From contig CANLPY010000001.1 of assembly GCA_947493165.1 (NCBI GenBank), forward strand, positions 558,001 to 622,000: a stretch of DNA of 64,000 nt. The letters are read 5' to 3'. Below, piece by piece: positions 1 to 8,582 of this stretch. Position numbers and translations under genes: made by a program. Origin of the DNA: an uncultured Erythrobacter sp. Its GTDB lineage: Bacteria; Pseudomonadota; Alphaproteobacteria; Sphingomonadales; Sphingomonadaceae. The notes beneath the pieces were generated by a model. It had not been told where the DNA came from, made no database searches, and was given only the letters and a program-made list of their open reading frames with translations. Positions within the stretch are counted from its first letter, which is position 1; every line of letters starts with the position of its first letter.

Positions 1-2
1 CC

Positions 3-1574
3 TCCGATCCGAAACGCATTATGAAGCATGCACAGTCTATGGGCGAGGACATGGTGAAAATCATGACCGGCAAAAGCGAGCTTGCACCCGATCCCAAAGA
101 CAAGCGCTTCATGGATCCGGCGTGGCAGTTCAACCCGTTTTTCAAGGCTGGTGCGCAATATTATCTGGCCGTGCAAAAAGGCATGCGCAATTGGCTTGAC
201 GACCTTGAACTGGATGATTTGGAGCGCAATCGCGCGAACTTCATCTCGAATATCATTTTGGATGGTTTAGCGCCCACCAACTCGCTGCTTGGCAATCCTG
301 TCGCGCAAAAGCAGGTTATCAATTCTGGCGGCCTCTCCCTTATCAAAGGGTTGCAGAACGCCTACAACGACATCGTCAACAACAAGGGCATGGTCAGCCA
401 AGTTGACAAGCGACCTTTCGAAATTGGCAAGAATATCGCTATTTCAAAAGGTTCCGTCGTACTTCGAACGGAAATGATGGAATTGGTTCATTACGCACCC
501 ACCACTGATGAAGTGCATGAAGTGCCACAGCTGACTATCCCGCCGCAAATCAATAAGATGTACATCAACGATCTTTCACCGGACAAATCCGTTGTGAAGT
601 ATCAACTCGATAACGGCATCCAAACCTTCGTCATTTCCTGGCGCAATCCGTCGAAGGAACAGGGCGTTTGGGGCATGGCGGATTATATTCGTTCTTGTGA
701 AGAAGCTATTGAAGCGGTCTCGCAGATCACTGGCTCGAAAAAAGTCAATGTCTCGGCGGGTTGCTCAGGTGGGCAAACGGCGTCTGTGCTCGCGTCAAAA
801 CTAGCCGCACAAAAGAGCGATCTACTTGGCACACTAACATTGATGGTTTGCGTGCTTCACCCCAAGCCAACCGACGTCGAAGCGGCTTCGCTGGTATCAG
901 AGAATGGCACCGCGATTGCTCGCCAACGCGCGGAAAAGTCGGGAATTATCAAAGCCGATGATCTTGCTCGCGGTTTTGCGTGGCTCAGGCCCAACGATCT
1001 GATCTGGAACTATGTGATCAACAATTACCTGCTTGGAATGGACCCACCAGCTTTTGATGTCCTTTACTGGAATGCGGATGCCACAAACCTTTCTGGCAGC
1101 CTCATGGGTGATTTTCTTACGCTGTTCGAAACGCTCGCTTTCACCAAGCAGGGCGAAGTTGAAATGGCCGACCACAAAATCGACTTGTCCAAGGTTGAGG
1201 CTGACATGTTCATCCTTGGCGGCGTGACGGACCATATCACTCCTTGGAAGGCGACCTACCGCTCTACGCGATTGTTCGGCGGCAAAGACGTTACCTACGT
1301 CCTAAGTCAGTCAGGCCATATGCAAGCGATCCTCAACCCTCCAGGGAATCCGAAGGCTAAATACTTCGTTCAGAAAAAGAAGGGTAAGTTGCCTGAGACT
1401 GCCGATGAATGGTTGCAAGGCACGGAAGAGGTCAAGGGCAGCTGGTGGCCATTCTGGATGGGATGGATGCAGAAACGCTCTGGCGATAAGAAAACGGCGC
1501 CAAAAAAACTGGGGAGCGCGAAGCATAAACCGCTGGACCCAGCACCTGGTCTCTACGTAGTGGAAGAGGTCTAA
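3..1574 (+). CDS. phaC: Polyhydroxyalkanoate synthase (PhaC), 5' end outside window
   Basis: Polymerises (R)-3-hydroxyacyl-CoA into storage polyester at the granule surface. The frame is open back to the window edge, so the gene very likely starts upstream; the first ATG in view is at 21, and family members often have about 60 more N-terminal residues. Counting from that ATG, the N-terminal PhaC domain is followed by an alpha/beta hydrolase core with the nucleophile Cys248 in an AGCSGG box, a conserved LRPNDLIWNYVINNYLLG stretch near residue 322, Asp404 in GGVTDHITPW and His433 in SGHMQAI, so the Cys-Asp-His triad is complete. The tail is rich in Trp and Lys, as in class I/II enzymes. A PHA depolymerase gene follows on the same strand. 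The box has Ala where the usual GxCxG has its first Gly. Class I versus II cannot be settled here. Confidence 0.93.
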   Translation, partial: SDPKRIMKHAQSMGEDMVKIMTGKSELAPDPKDKRFMDPAWQFNPFFKAGAQYYLAVQKGMRNWLDDLELDDLERNRANFISNIILDGLAPTNSLLGNPVAQKQVINSGGLSLIKGLQNAYNDIVNNKGMVSQVDKRPFEIGKNIAISKGSVVLRTEMMELVHYAPTTDEVHEVPQLTIPPQINKMYINDLSPDKSVVKYQLDNGIQTFVISWRNPSKEQGVWGMADYIRSCEEAIEAVSQITGSKKVNVSAGCSGGQTASVLASKLAAQKSDLLGTLTLMVCVLHPKPTDVEAASLVSENGTAIARQRAEKSGIIKADDLARGFAWLRPNDLIWNYVINNYLLGMDPPAFDVLYWNADATNLSGSLMGDFLTLFETLAFTKQGEVEMADHKIDLSKVEADMFILGGVTDHITPWKATYRSTRLFGGKDVTYVLSQSGHMQAILNPPGNPKAKYFVQKKKGKLPETADEWLQGTEEVKGSWWPFWMGWMQKRSGDKKTAPKKLGSAKHKPLDPAPGLYVVEEV

Positions 1575-1614
1575 ATAGATAAGCCGCGTGCAAAGCTGCG
1601 GCACTTTTACCGGG

Positions 1615-1647
1615 CGGCGGTTGTGAGGGATCGACAACCGCCGTTTC
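1615..1647 (+). terminator. Strong hairpin between phaC and phaZ
   Basis: CGGCGGTTGT at 1615-1624 pairs perfectly with ACAACCGCCG at 1634-1643 around a 9-base loop and is followed by TTTC. A weaker GCCGC/GCGGC hairpin with TTTT lies just upstream (1583-1608). This looks like a Rho-independent terminator or attenuator that would uncouple phaC from phaZ. The T-run is short, so termination may be partial. Confidence 0.6.
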
Positions 1648-1671
1648 GGCTCACTTGGAAGGGAAGCAAAT

Positions 1672-2520
1672 TTGTCGGATGCTATGAAGGACGCGGTTGT
1701 CGGCCTGCACAATATCGGCGGGCGCGATCTGCGTGTTGCGCACTGGCGGCTCGACAAGGCATCCGATCATCCTCCTGTGCTTTTCTTTAACGGGATCGGC
1801 GCCAATATCGAAGCTGTAGCTCCACTCGCAGATGCTCTGCCAGAGCGCGGGTTTATCATGTTTGACATGCCCGGAATTGGCGGCTCACCTGATCCATTAG
1901 TGCCTTACACACCTTGGACAATGTCATGGACGGCCACAAAACTTTTGGACAAGCTCGGCGTTGATCTGGTTGATGTTATGGGTATCAGCTGGGGCGGCGG
2001 GATGGCTCAACATTTTGCAATTCAGCATCCAGGACGCACACGGCGACTAGTCTTGATCGCAACCAGTGCAGGCATGCTTATGATGCCTGGCAGTCCCAAA
2101 GCCCTTACAAAAATGGCGAACCCGCGCCGATACATCGACCCTGATTTCATGATGAAAAATTTTGAGACACTTTATGGAGAGGGTCTTGGGGGTGGTCCGG
2201 GAAAGAAAGGGCACATGGCTCGTTTGCAGCCACCTTCTCCGCGCGGCTATATGTATCAGCTGCTGTGTATGCTGGGTTGGACCAGTGCACCTGCCCTGCC
2301 CTTCATGAAAAAGGACACTCTCATCCTGATGGGAGATGACGATGCCATCGTCCCGCTGACCAATGGCAAGTTCTTAGCCAGCCTGATCCCGAACAGCGAA
2401 CTCGTTGTCATGGAAGGTGGAGGACACCTCTTCCTGCTCAGCCATAAGGACGAAAGCGTTGATGCAATTCGTCAGCATTTGAACGCGCCGGACAAGACAG
2501 ACGAGGCGCTCGCCGCCTAG
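1672..2520 (+). CDS. phaZ: Intracellular poly(3-hydroxyalkanoate) depolymerase, alpha/beta hydrolase
   Basis: A 282-residue alpha/beta hydrolase resembling intracellular PHA depolymerases, which release hydroxy-acids from stored polymer. The nucleophile Ser106 sits in GISWGG, with an acid residue in MGDDDAIVPL and a His in GGGHLFLLS near the C-terminus. The oxyanion region reads FFNGIGAN. The TTG at 1672 is chosen because GGAAGGGAAG lies about 6 bases upstream; the in-frame ATG at 1684 is too far from that site. It lies after phaC and a terminator-like hairpin. The neighbour supports the PHA role, but a related ester hydrolase cannot be excluded. Confidence 0.85.
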   Translation: MSDAMKDAVVGLHNIGGRDLRVAHWRLDKASDHPPVLFFNGIGANIEAVAPLADALPERGFIMFDMPGIGGSPDPLVPYTPWTMSWTATKLLDKLGVDLVDVMGISWGGGMAQHFAIQHPGRTRRLVLIATSAGMLMMPGSPKALTKMANPRRYIDPDFMMKNFETLYGEGLGGGPGKKGHMARLQPPSPRGYMYQLLCMLGWTSAPALPFMKKDTLILMGDDDAIVPLTNGKFLASLIPNSELVVMEGGGHLFLLSHKDESVDAIRQHLNAPDKTDEALAA

Positions 2521-2570
2521 ACACGCGCGCGGCTTTGCGACATTCTCTCTTCAATTGAGGAGAGAGACGG

Positions 2571-4349
2571 ATGGCGCAGTTTGACTTAATCATTCGCGGC
2601 GGGACGATCATCGATGGTGCGGGTACACCAGCGTTCGAGGGTGACGTTGCGATAAAAGACGGTCGAATCGCGCAAATAGGCGAAGTTTCAGGCGAGGCAG
2701 CGGAAGAGATAGACGCCACCGGTCAGATCGTAACGCCGGGCTTCGTAGATATTCACACACACTATGATGGTCAGGCGACTTGGGACCAAGAAATGGCGCC
2801 GTCCAGCTGGCACGGCGTCACGACGGTGATCATGGGCAATTGCGGCGTGGGCTTTGCACCAGCGAAGCCTGACCGTCACGAATGGCTCATCAGCCTGATG
2901 GAAGGCGTCGAGGATATTCCAGGCACCGCTCTGGCGGAGGGGATCACTTGGGATTGGGAGACATTCCCGGAATATCTCGATGCGCTCGAAAAACTGCCTC
3001 GCACAGTCGATATTGGAACGCATGTACCGCATGGTGCAGTCCGCGCGTATGTGCTGGGCGATCGCGAGCAGCCTGGAGCCGTCCCGACCGCACAAGACAT
3101 TGAGCAGATGGGTAAGATCGTAGAAGATGGCGTTCGCGCGGGCGCTCTTGGGTTTTCAACATCACGAACTGTGCTCCATAAATCGGTAGATGGCGAGCTT
3201 GTGCCAGGCACCACGGCAACGGCTGAAGAATTAGTTTCTATTGGCAAGGCGATGGGCCGCGCACGGGACGCTGGCGGTTATGCCGTCTTCGAAATGGCGA
3301 GCGACCTTCAGCGAGACTGGAACGAATTTGAATGGATGGGTAAGCTCAGCCGCGAAGCGGGCATCCCTGTTACGTTTGCTGCGCTTCAGAGCATAGCCAA
3401 GGAGATCCCTCTCGATGAACAGATCGAGAAGATGCGCGCTGAAAATGACAATGGCGCGAATATTGTTGCCCAAATCGCCCTTCGCGGAAACGGCATTATC
3501 ATGGCTTGGCAAGGCACGGTAAACCCGTTCGCTTTCCGCCCCAGCTGGCAAGAGATCAAAGACCTCGATTGGCCCGCGCAGAAAGCAAAACTGCTTGATC
3601 CCGCTTTTAAGGCTCAGCTCTTGTCAGAGGCCAATGACTATTCCGAAGCGCCCACCGACATCATTCAGGTGGTAATGGTCATCACCCAAGGATGGGCGTT
3701 GCAATATGAGATGGACCCGGATTTCGACTATGAGCCGGATGCCAGCGCAAGCGTGAATGCGCGCGCAGCCGCAGCGGGGGTTGACCCTCAGGAATATGCC
3801 TATGACATGCTGTGCCGCGACGATGCGACCGGGTTTATTTACCTGCCGATCTTGAATTATGCAGATGGAAATTTGGATTTCCTCCACGCTCTGCAAAACT
3901 CCGATGACACTGTGAATTCACTGTCCGATGGAGGCGCGCATTGTGGCACAATCTGCGATGCAGCATCGCCGACATTTATGCTGCAACACTGGGTGAGAGA
4001 CCGAAAACGCGGCGACCGCATTAGCCTTGAAAACGCAATCAAACGCCAGTGCCGCGACACCGCCGTGCTTTATGGTCTGGAAGATCGCGGCGTAATCGCA
4101 CCGGGCTATCTTGCGGATATCAACGTCATCGACATGCAGCGCCTGAAGCTCGGCCGCCCATGGCTCGCCTTTGACTTGCCTGCAGACGGCAAACGCTTGC
4201 TACAAAAGGCCGATGGCTATGCCTGCACGATCAAGAATGGCATAGTGACTTTCCGTGATGGGCAATGGACCGGAGAAACACCAGGCGGCCTGATCCGCGG
4301 CCCGCAAAGAGCCGAGTTTGGCACCGAAGAAATGGAAGCGGCGGAGTAA
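2571..4349 (+). CDS. N-acyl-D-amino-acid deacylase family amidohydrolase
   Basis: A 592-residue metal-dependent amidohydrolase of the D-aminoacylase group, which cleaves N-acyl-D-amino acids or similar amides. It begins with the small beta-sandwich domain (FDLIIRGGTIIDG), followed by the metal-binding DIHTHYDGQ (His62, His64) and the GVTTVIMGNCGVGFAP segment typical of the family. A C-terminal return to the beta domain (GYLADINVIDM) is present. It is about 100 residues longer than classical D-aminoacylases, like the large subgroup common in sphingomonads and actinobacteria. A GAGGAGAGAG ribosome site sits just upstream. Substrate unknown. Confidence 0.85.
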   Translation: MAQFDLIIRGGTIIDGAGTPAFEGDVAIKDGRIAQIGEVSGEAAEEIDATGQIVTPGFVDIHTHYDGQATWDQEMAPSSWHGVTTVIMGNCGVGFAPAKPDRHEWLISLMEGVEDIPGTALAEGITWDWETFPEYLDALEKLPRTVDIGTHVPHGAVRAYVLGDREQPGAVPTAQDIEQMGKIVEDGVRAGALGFSTSRTVLHKSVDGELVPGTTATAEELVSIGKAMGRARDAGGYAVFEMASDLQRDWNEFEWMGKLSREAGIPVTFAALQSIAKEIPLDEQIEKMRAENDNGANIVAQIALRGNGIIMAWQGTVNPFAFRPSWQEIKDLDWPAQKAKLLDPAFKAQLLSEANDYSEAPTDIIQVVMVITQGWALQYEMDPDFDYEPDASASVNARAAAAGVDPQEYAYDMLCRDDATGFIYLPILNYADGNLDFLHALQNSDDTVNSLSDGGAHCGTICDAASPTFMLQHWVRDRKRGDRISLENAIKRQCRDTAVLYGLEDRGVIAPGYLADINVIDMQRLKLGRPWLAFDLPADGKRLLQKADGYACTIKNGIVTFRDGQWTGETPGGLIRGPQRAEFGTEEMEAAE

Positions 4350-4437
4350 TCCGCTATTGATTTCTTAACCCGCTCGCATCATATGATTTGACGCGAGTAT
4401 GCAGAGCTTACTTATTTCTCTGCGATTCGTTTACTTA

Positions 4438-4464
4438 GGGGTCCCTGCGGGGGCCCCGTTTCAT
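4438..4464 (+). terminator. GC-rich hairpin before the NYN gene
   Basis: GGGGTCCC at 4438-4445 pairs with GGGGCCCC at 4450-4457 (one G-T pair) over a TGCG loop, then GTTTCATTT. A second small hairpin (GCAGAG/CTCTGC, 4401-4423) precedes it. It likely ends transcription from the amidohydrolase gene and isolates the next gene, but it sits only about 17 bases before that gene's ATG, so it could also be a leader structure. Confidence 0.5.
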
Positions 4465-4480
4465 TTGGGGCATAAAAGCT

Positions 4481-5329
4481 ATGAGGCAAACTGCGATTTT
4501 CGTTGATGCAGGATATCTATTTGCCGCTGGTAGCGCTTTGATCACTGGTTCTAAGAAATCCCGATCTTCCTGCCAACTAGATGTGAAAAAAGCGCTAAAT
4601 GCCCTAATTACTAAGGCCAAAGGTGTGGAGCCAGATGCCAGAGTGCTCCGGACATACTGGTATGATGGTATCAAACCTTATACCGGTCCTACGGCTGCGC
4701 AGACAGCCTTGGGAGAGGAGCCTTATGTGAAGCTGCGACTGGGCATGCTGAACAGTCAAGGGCAGCAAAAGGGAGTTGACTCTCTTATTGTGACTGATCT
4801 GATCGAACTAGCGCGAAATCAGGCAATTCACGACGCGCTAATCTTGGCCGGTGACGAAGACATTAGAGTTGGCGTTCAAGTAGCACAGTCTTTTGGTGTA
4901 CGAGTTCATTTGTTAGGTGTTGTACCAACACGTGGGAATGTATCTCCGCACCTTCGACAGGAGATGGATTCTCTATCCGAATTCGATAACGCTGACATCG
5001 GCTCATTCTTAAAATGCGAGGTTGAGGCTCAGCCAGCCATCGAGCCGAACCTCGCCGGCAACAGTGCGGCTAAACAATCGGACACAGCGGACAACACTTC
5101 AAATAGATCAACTTCAGACCAAACCCTTTCCGCCATTGTGCGAAGCATACTCACGCGTTTCGACACAACCCAGATTGAACAATTCCAAACAGCACTCGCA
5201 ACCACAGGGAGCCTGCCTCGTGAAGTTGACGCCCCAATTCTGGGAACGGCTCGAGAGAAGTTCGGGCGAGACTTAACTAGCGAAGAGAAACGGGAAGCAC
5301 GAAAGATCGCGCGAGAAAAGCTAAACTAG
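4481..5329 (+). CDS. NYN-domain (LabA/DUF88-like, PIN fold) putative ribonuclease
   Basis: A 282-residue protein whose first 170 residues form a NYN domain, a PIN-like nuclease fold of putative RNases. Acidic residues expected at the metal site are visible: Asp9 in IFVDAGY, Asp100 in KGVDSLIVTDL, and Asp125/Asp127 in ILAGDEDIRVG. A Ser/Thr/Asn-rich linker (about 190-220) leads to a charged helical C-terminal segment (residues about 220-282) that I do not recognise. It is flanked by a terminator-like hairpin upstream and a convergent gene 10 bases downstream, so it stands alone. Its DNA is visibly less GC-rich than the neighbours, with more A/T-ending codons, which hints at acquisition. Target RNA unknown. 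Confidence 0.8.
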   Translation: MRQTAIFVDAGYLFAAGSALITGSKKSRSSCQLDVKKALNALITKAKGVEPDARVLRTYWYDGIKPYTGPTAAQTALGEEPYVKLRLGMLNSQGQQKGVDSLIVTDLIELARNQAIHDALILAGDEDIRVGVQVAQSFGVRVHLLGVVPTRGNVSPHLRQEMDSLSEFDNADIGSFLKCEVEAQPAIEPNLAGNSAAKQSDTADNTSNRSTSDQTLSAIVRSILTRFDTTQIEQFQTALATTGSLPREVDAPILGTAREKFGRDLTSEEKREARKIAREKLN

Positions 5330-5339
5330 CCCCCCACCC

Positions 5340-6428
5340 CTAAGGCTCAATCACAATGCCCTTGGCAGGATCGACATGCCCGCCGACCATTTCGAGATAG
5401 GTCGTGCGCGCTGCCTCCAAGCCGCTATGCTTCTCGATCTTTACCGAGCCGTCCACCGAGCCAAGGAAGCCGTGCCAGGTCTTCGCAATCATCGCCCCGC
5501 CCTCGGCAGGGCCGTGTTCCTTAAAGAACGACACGAAGTGATCAGGCGCGAAGAACAAAGTCGGCTTTGGCCCGGGAAGCCCGCGATCCGCGCGCATTCC
5601 GCCCTCGCCGCGTTCCTCAATATGGGTCGCGCCGACCAGGCATGAATATTTGAGCGCGTCGGAAAAGTGCTCGTGGATCTTCGCAAGCAGTGCCGCGTTG
5701 CCGGCAAAGTCGACCACGACCGCTGGCAGCAGGCTGAGCATGGCGACCTCATCATAGGAGCAGACCTTGTCGTAAAGCCCGGTGCTCTCGACAAATTCGA
5801 CATTGCCCGGCGAGGTCAGGCCGACGCGTTTCACATTTGGAGAATTCTGCTGCGCGACGCTAGCCAGGCCCATCGCGGTCTTGGACGATGCGCTGGTCAG
5901 GATGACCTGCTCGGCCCCAAACCATTCGTTATTGCGCATGAAATAGTCGATGACGAAACCCGTCTTGAACAGCGGGCCATAGATCATCCGCTCCGCCTCT
6001 TTGCTCGCGTCATGTTCGGGATCAGCGGCGAGACGGGAATATTGGTTGTAAACCGGGCTCATCGGCTGCCTGTGGTCGGCAATGTCTGTAAACCCGTGCT
6101 CACTTATCTTGCCGGGCAACACGTCAAGGTGCGATGCCATCGGCAGATAGCCGTAGACCCGTTCTCCCACAGCGATGTCAGCGCAATTGCTCTCAATAAC
6201 CTTTCCATGGCCCCACATCGGCACGATGCCGCTGCCCTCAGGCGCAGGGAAAAAGTTCCAGTAACCGAAGCCATCGCCGACCACGGCATAGGTGATATTG
6301 TTCGCTGTGACCGAAAAGCTCTCAATCTCGAGCCGCGCCGCGCCATCAGCCAACTCACTAAGTTCGGTTTCGACCAACTGAGCATCGCTAACCTCAGCCT
6401 TTTTCACATGCACTTGTGATAGGATCAT
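5340..6428 (-). CDS. DUF2855 family protein (medium-chain reductase-like)
   Basis: A 362-residue protein of the DUF2855 family, thought to be related to zinc-free medium-chain alcohol dehydrogenases or quinone reductases; function not established. Visible family features are the N-terminal catalytic-like domain (NITYAVVGDGFGYWNFFP), GERVYGYLPMASHL, and a Rossmann-like segment VILTSASSKTAMGLA. The start is set at ATG 6428 because AAAGGAG lies 8 bases upstream; an in-frame ATG 15 codons earlier (6473) has no such site. It converges on the NYN gene with a 10-base gap. It is unlinked to dnaN by any visible overlap. Confidence 0.8.
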   Translation of the reverse strand: MILSQVHVKKAEVSDAQLVETELSELADGAARLEIESFSVTANNITYAVVGDGFGYWNFFPAPEGSGIVPMWGHGKVIESNCADIAVGERVYGYLPMASHLDVLPGKISEHGFTDIADHRQPMSPVYNQYSRLAADPEHDASKEAERMIYGPLFKTGFVIDYFMRNNEWFGAEQVILTSASSKTAMGLASVAQQNSPNVKRVGLTSPGNVEFVESTGLYDKVCSYDEVAMLSLLPAVVVDFAGNAALLAKIHEHFSDALKYSCLVGATHIEERGEGGMRADRGLPGPKPTLFFAPDHFVSFFKEHGPAEGGAMIAKTWHGFLGSVDGSVKIEKHSGLEAARTTYLEMVGGHVDPAKGIVIEP

Positions 6429-6504
6429 CAAAGTCTCTCCTTTGATGATCTCCCTATCCGATTGGAGCGGCATTTCCTACCAAGAACACTAGTGCCAAGC
6501 GTGA

Positions 6505-7632
6505 TTAAACGCGCATTGGCATCAGTACGTAGAGCGCTGGGCTTTTGTCATCTTTACGGATTAGGGTCGGCGCACCCGCATCGGCGAGATGCAATTCAAC
6601 CGTATCGCTATCGATCTGGCTAAGAATGTCTTTCAAGTAATTGGCGTTAAAGCCAATCTCAAAGCCTTCCGATTTGTATTCACCAGCCAACTCCTCAGCC
6701 GCTGTGCCATTATCCGGCGATGTTACAGACAACGTGACTTTGTCCGTATCAAGACCCATCTTCACTGCACGGGTCTTTTCCGTCGCGATCGTTGCGACGC
6801 GGTCGACACCGTCGAAGAAGCTCTTCGGATCTACTTTCAGCAGTTTGTCATTACCGGTCGGAATGACACGGCTGTAATCCGGGAATGTGCCGTCGATCAG
6901 CTTGCTGGTGAGAACAACGCCGCCTTCGCCGCCGAGCGTGAACCGCACCTTGCTCGCTGACAGGTCAATCTGCACGCTGCCGTCAAGCGCTTCTTCAAGC
7001 AGCTTGCGCAGCTCAGCCACCGCTTTACGCGGTACAATCACATCAGGCATACCCTCGGCACCCTCGGGCCGCGCAAGAGTGAAGCGCGCCAGACGGTGAC
7101 CGTCGGTCGCGGCAGCTTTCAAGACTGGCTCATCATCGTCCGTCACGTGGAGGAAAATACCATTGAGGTAGTAGCGCGTTTCCTCGGTAGAGATCGCGAA
7201 ACGGGTGCGATCGATCATTTCGGCCAAAGTTCGAGCCGGAAGCTCGAACGACGTCGGCAAATCGCCCTCGACAATCACTGGAAAATCGTCACGCGGCAAT
7301 GTTGGAAGCTTAAAACGGCTGCGGCCAGCCTTCACCTCCATGCGGTTTTCGCCGGTCTCAAGGCTGACCTGGCTGCCTTCAGGAAGTTTGCGTGCGATAT
7401 CAAACAGCAAGTGCGCCGAGACCGTAATCGCGCCCGCGCCCTCAACCGACGCGGCTGACATCGTTTCCACGACCTGCAGGTCAAGGTCGGTCGCCATCAC
7501 TTTGACGTTGCCTCCGTCGCTCGCCTCGATCAGAACGTTCGATAGGATCGGGATTGTATTGCGGCGCTCAACAACCGATTGAACATGTGAGAGGCAACGC
7601 AGGAGCGTTGCGCGTTCGATGGTAGCCTTCAT
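6505..7632 (-). CDS. dnaN: DNA polymerase III beta subunit (sliding clamp)
   Basis: The ring-shaped clamp that tethers DNA polymerase III to DNA; a dimer of three-domain subunits. The 375-residue length is normal. It starts MKATIERATLLRCLSHVQSVVERR and ends in the conserved YVLMPMRV, the C-terminal tail that lines the protein-binding pocket. The three repeated clamp domains occupy roughly residues 1-125, 126-250 and 251-375. It is a single gene here, without dnaA or recF beside it, as is usual for sphingomonads. Confidence 0.97.
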   Translation of the reverse strand: MKATIERATLLRCLSHVQSVVERRNTIPILSNVLIEASDGGNVKVMATDLDLQVVETMSAASVEGAGAITVSAHLLFDIARKLPEGSQVSLETGENRMEVKAGRSRFKLPTLPRDDFPVIVEGDLPTSFELPARTLAEMIDRTRFAISTEETRYYLNGIFLHVTDDDEPVLKAAATDGHRLARFTLARPEGAEGMPDVIVPRKAVAELRKLLEEALDGSVQIDLSASKVRFTLGGEGGVVLTSKLIDGTFPDYSRVIPTGNDKLLKVDPKSFFDGVDRVATIATEKTRAVKMGLDTDKVTLSVTSPDNGTAAEELAGEYKSEGFEIGFNANYLKDILSQIDSDTVELHLADAGAPTLIRKDDKSPALYVLMPMRV

Positions 7633-7829
7633 TGCTTAGCCTATTACCCTCAATTGCAGTGCCCGGTTTGGGCGCAAGATTGACGCAAAGGAGGCCGGAA
7701 TCGCCCCGACTGCGCCGGAATATCCTGTGTGACATTAACGCCGCCACGCGCCCCCGCAAGTTTGCGTCTTTGCGTAGGGCGATTCCTTGGGGATAATTGG
7801 CCGCGTGAGCGATTTTGTGAGTGCTTGCC

Positions 7830-8582
7830 CTAGCTGAGCATCGCCATACCGCCGTTCACATGCAGCGTTTGCCCGGTGACATAGCCTGCTTCACGACTTG
7901 CAAGATAGGCGACAGCAGCACCAATATCATCGCCCTCGCCCATTTTTCCCGCGGGGATTTTCGCGTTGATCGTTTCTTGCTGCTTTTCGTCGAGAGCGGC
8001 GGTCATAGCGGTACGGATGAAGCCCGGCGCGACGCAATTCGCTGTAATTCCGCGCGACGCGACTTCTTGCGCGAAGCTCTTCGTCAATCCGGTTAGGCCG
8101 GCCTTGGCCGCGGCATAATTCATCTGACCGGGATTGCCCGTACTGCCAACAACGCTGGTGATGTTGATGATCCGGCCAAAGCGAGCCTTCATCATCGGCC
8201 TGGCGCTAGCGCGCATCAAGCGCATGGCTGATTCAAGGTTGATAGAGATCACTTGAGCCCATTCATCATCCTTCATCCGCATCGCCAGATTATCGCGCGT
8301 TATGCCGGCATTGTTCACAAGGATATCGATCCCGCCCAGAGTATCCAAAGTTGCTGGGATAAGCTCTTCGACTTGTTCAGGATTGCTAAGGTCGCAGGTG
8401 ATCTCAACATGGTCTCCGCCCTGCTCTTGCATAAGTTGCTCACGAAAAGCGCGCAGCTTTTGCCCATTTGAGCCTGACAAGGCCACACGCGCGCCCTGCG
8501 CCGCCAAAGCCATTGCGATTGACGAACCAATGCCGCCGCTGGCGCCGGTCACAAGTGCATTCATACCTGACAGTGAAAACAT
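7830..8582 (-). CDS. fabG: 3-oxoacyl-[acyl-carrier-protein] reductase
   Basis: NADPH-dependent short-chain dehydrogenase that reduces beta-ketoacyl-ACP in fatty acid elongation. The 250-residue protein shows the cofactor motif TGASGGIGS (12-20), NNAG (90-93), and the catalytic Ser143, Tyr156 and Lys160 (YAAAK). It ends GGMAMLS, typical of FabG. Its ATG overlaps the fabD stop by one base (TAATG), so the two are translationally coupled. The acpP and fabF genes that often follow are absent. Confidence 0.95.
   Translation of the reverse strand: MFSLSGMNALVTGASGGIGSSIAMALAAQGARVALSGSNGQKLRAFREQLMQEQGGDHVEITCDLSNPEQVEELIPATLDTLGGIDILVNNAGITRDNLAMRMKDDEWAQVISINLESAMRLMRASARPMMKARFGRIINITSVVGSTGNPGQMNYAAAKAGLTGLTKSFAQEVASRGITANCVAPGFIRTAMTAALDEKQQETINAKIPAGKMGEGDDIGAAVAYLASREAGYVTGQTLHVNGGMAMLS

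Noticed and set aside
5667-6419. 250-residue open frame on the plus strand opposite the DUF2855 gene
   Set aside because: It is an antisense shadow of a gene with good family features and a ribosome site; the translated residues look random.
7788-7796. DnaA-box-like TTATCCCCA upstream of dnaN
   Set aside because: A single near-match to a short consensus, with no cluster, AT-rich stretch or dnaA gene, so not evidence of an origin.
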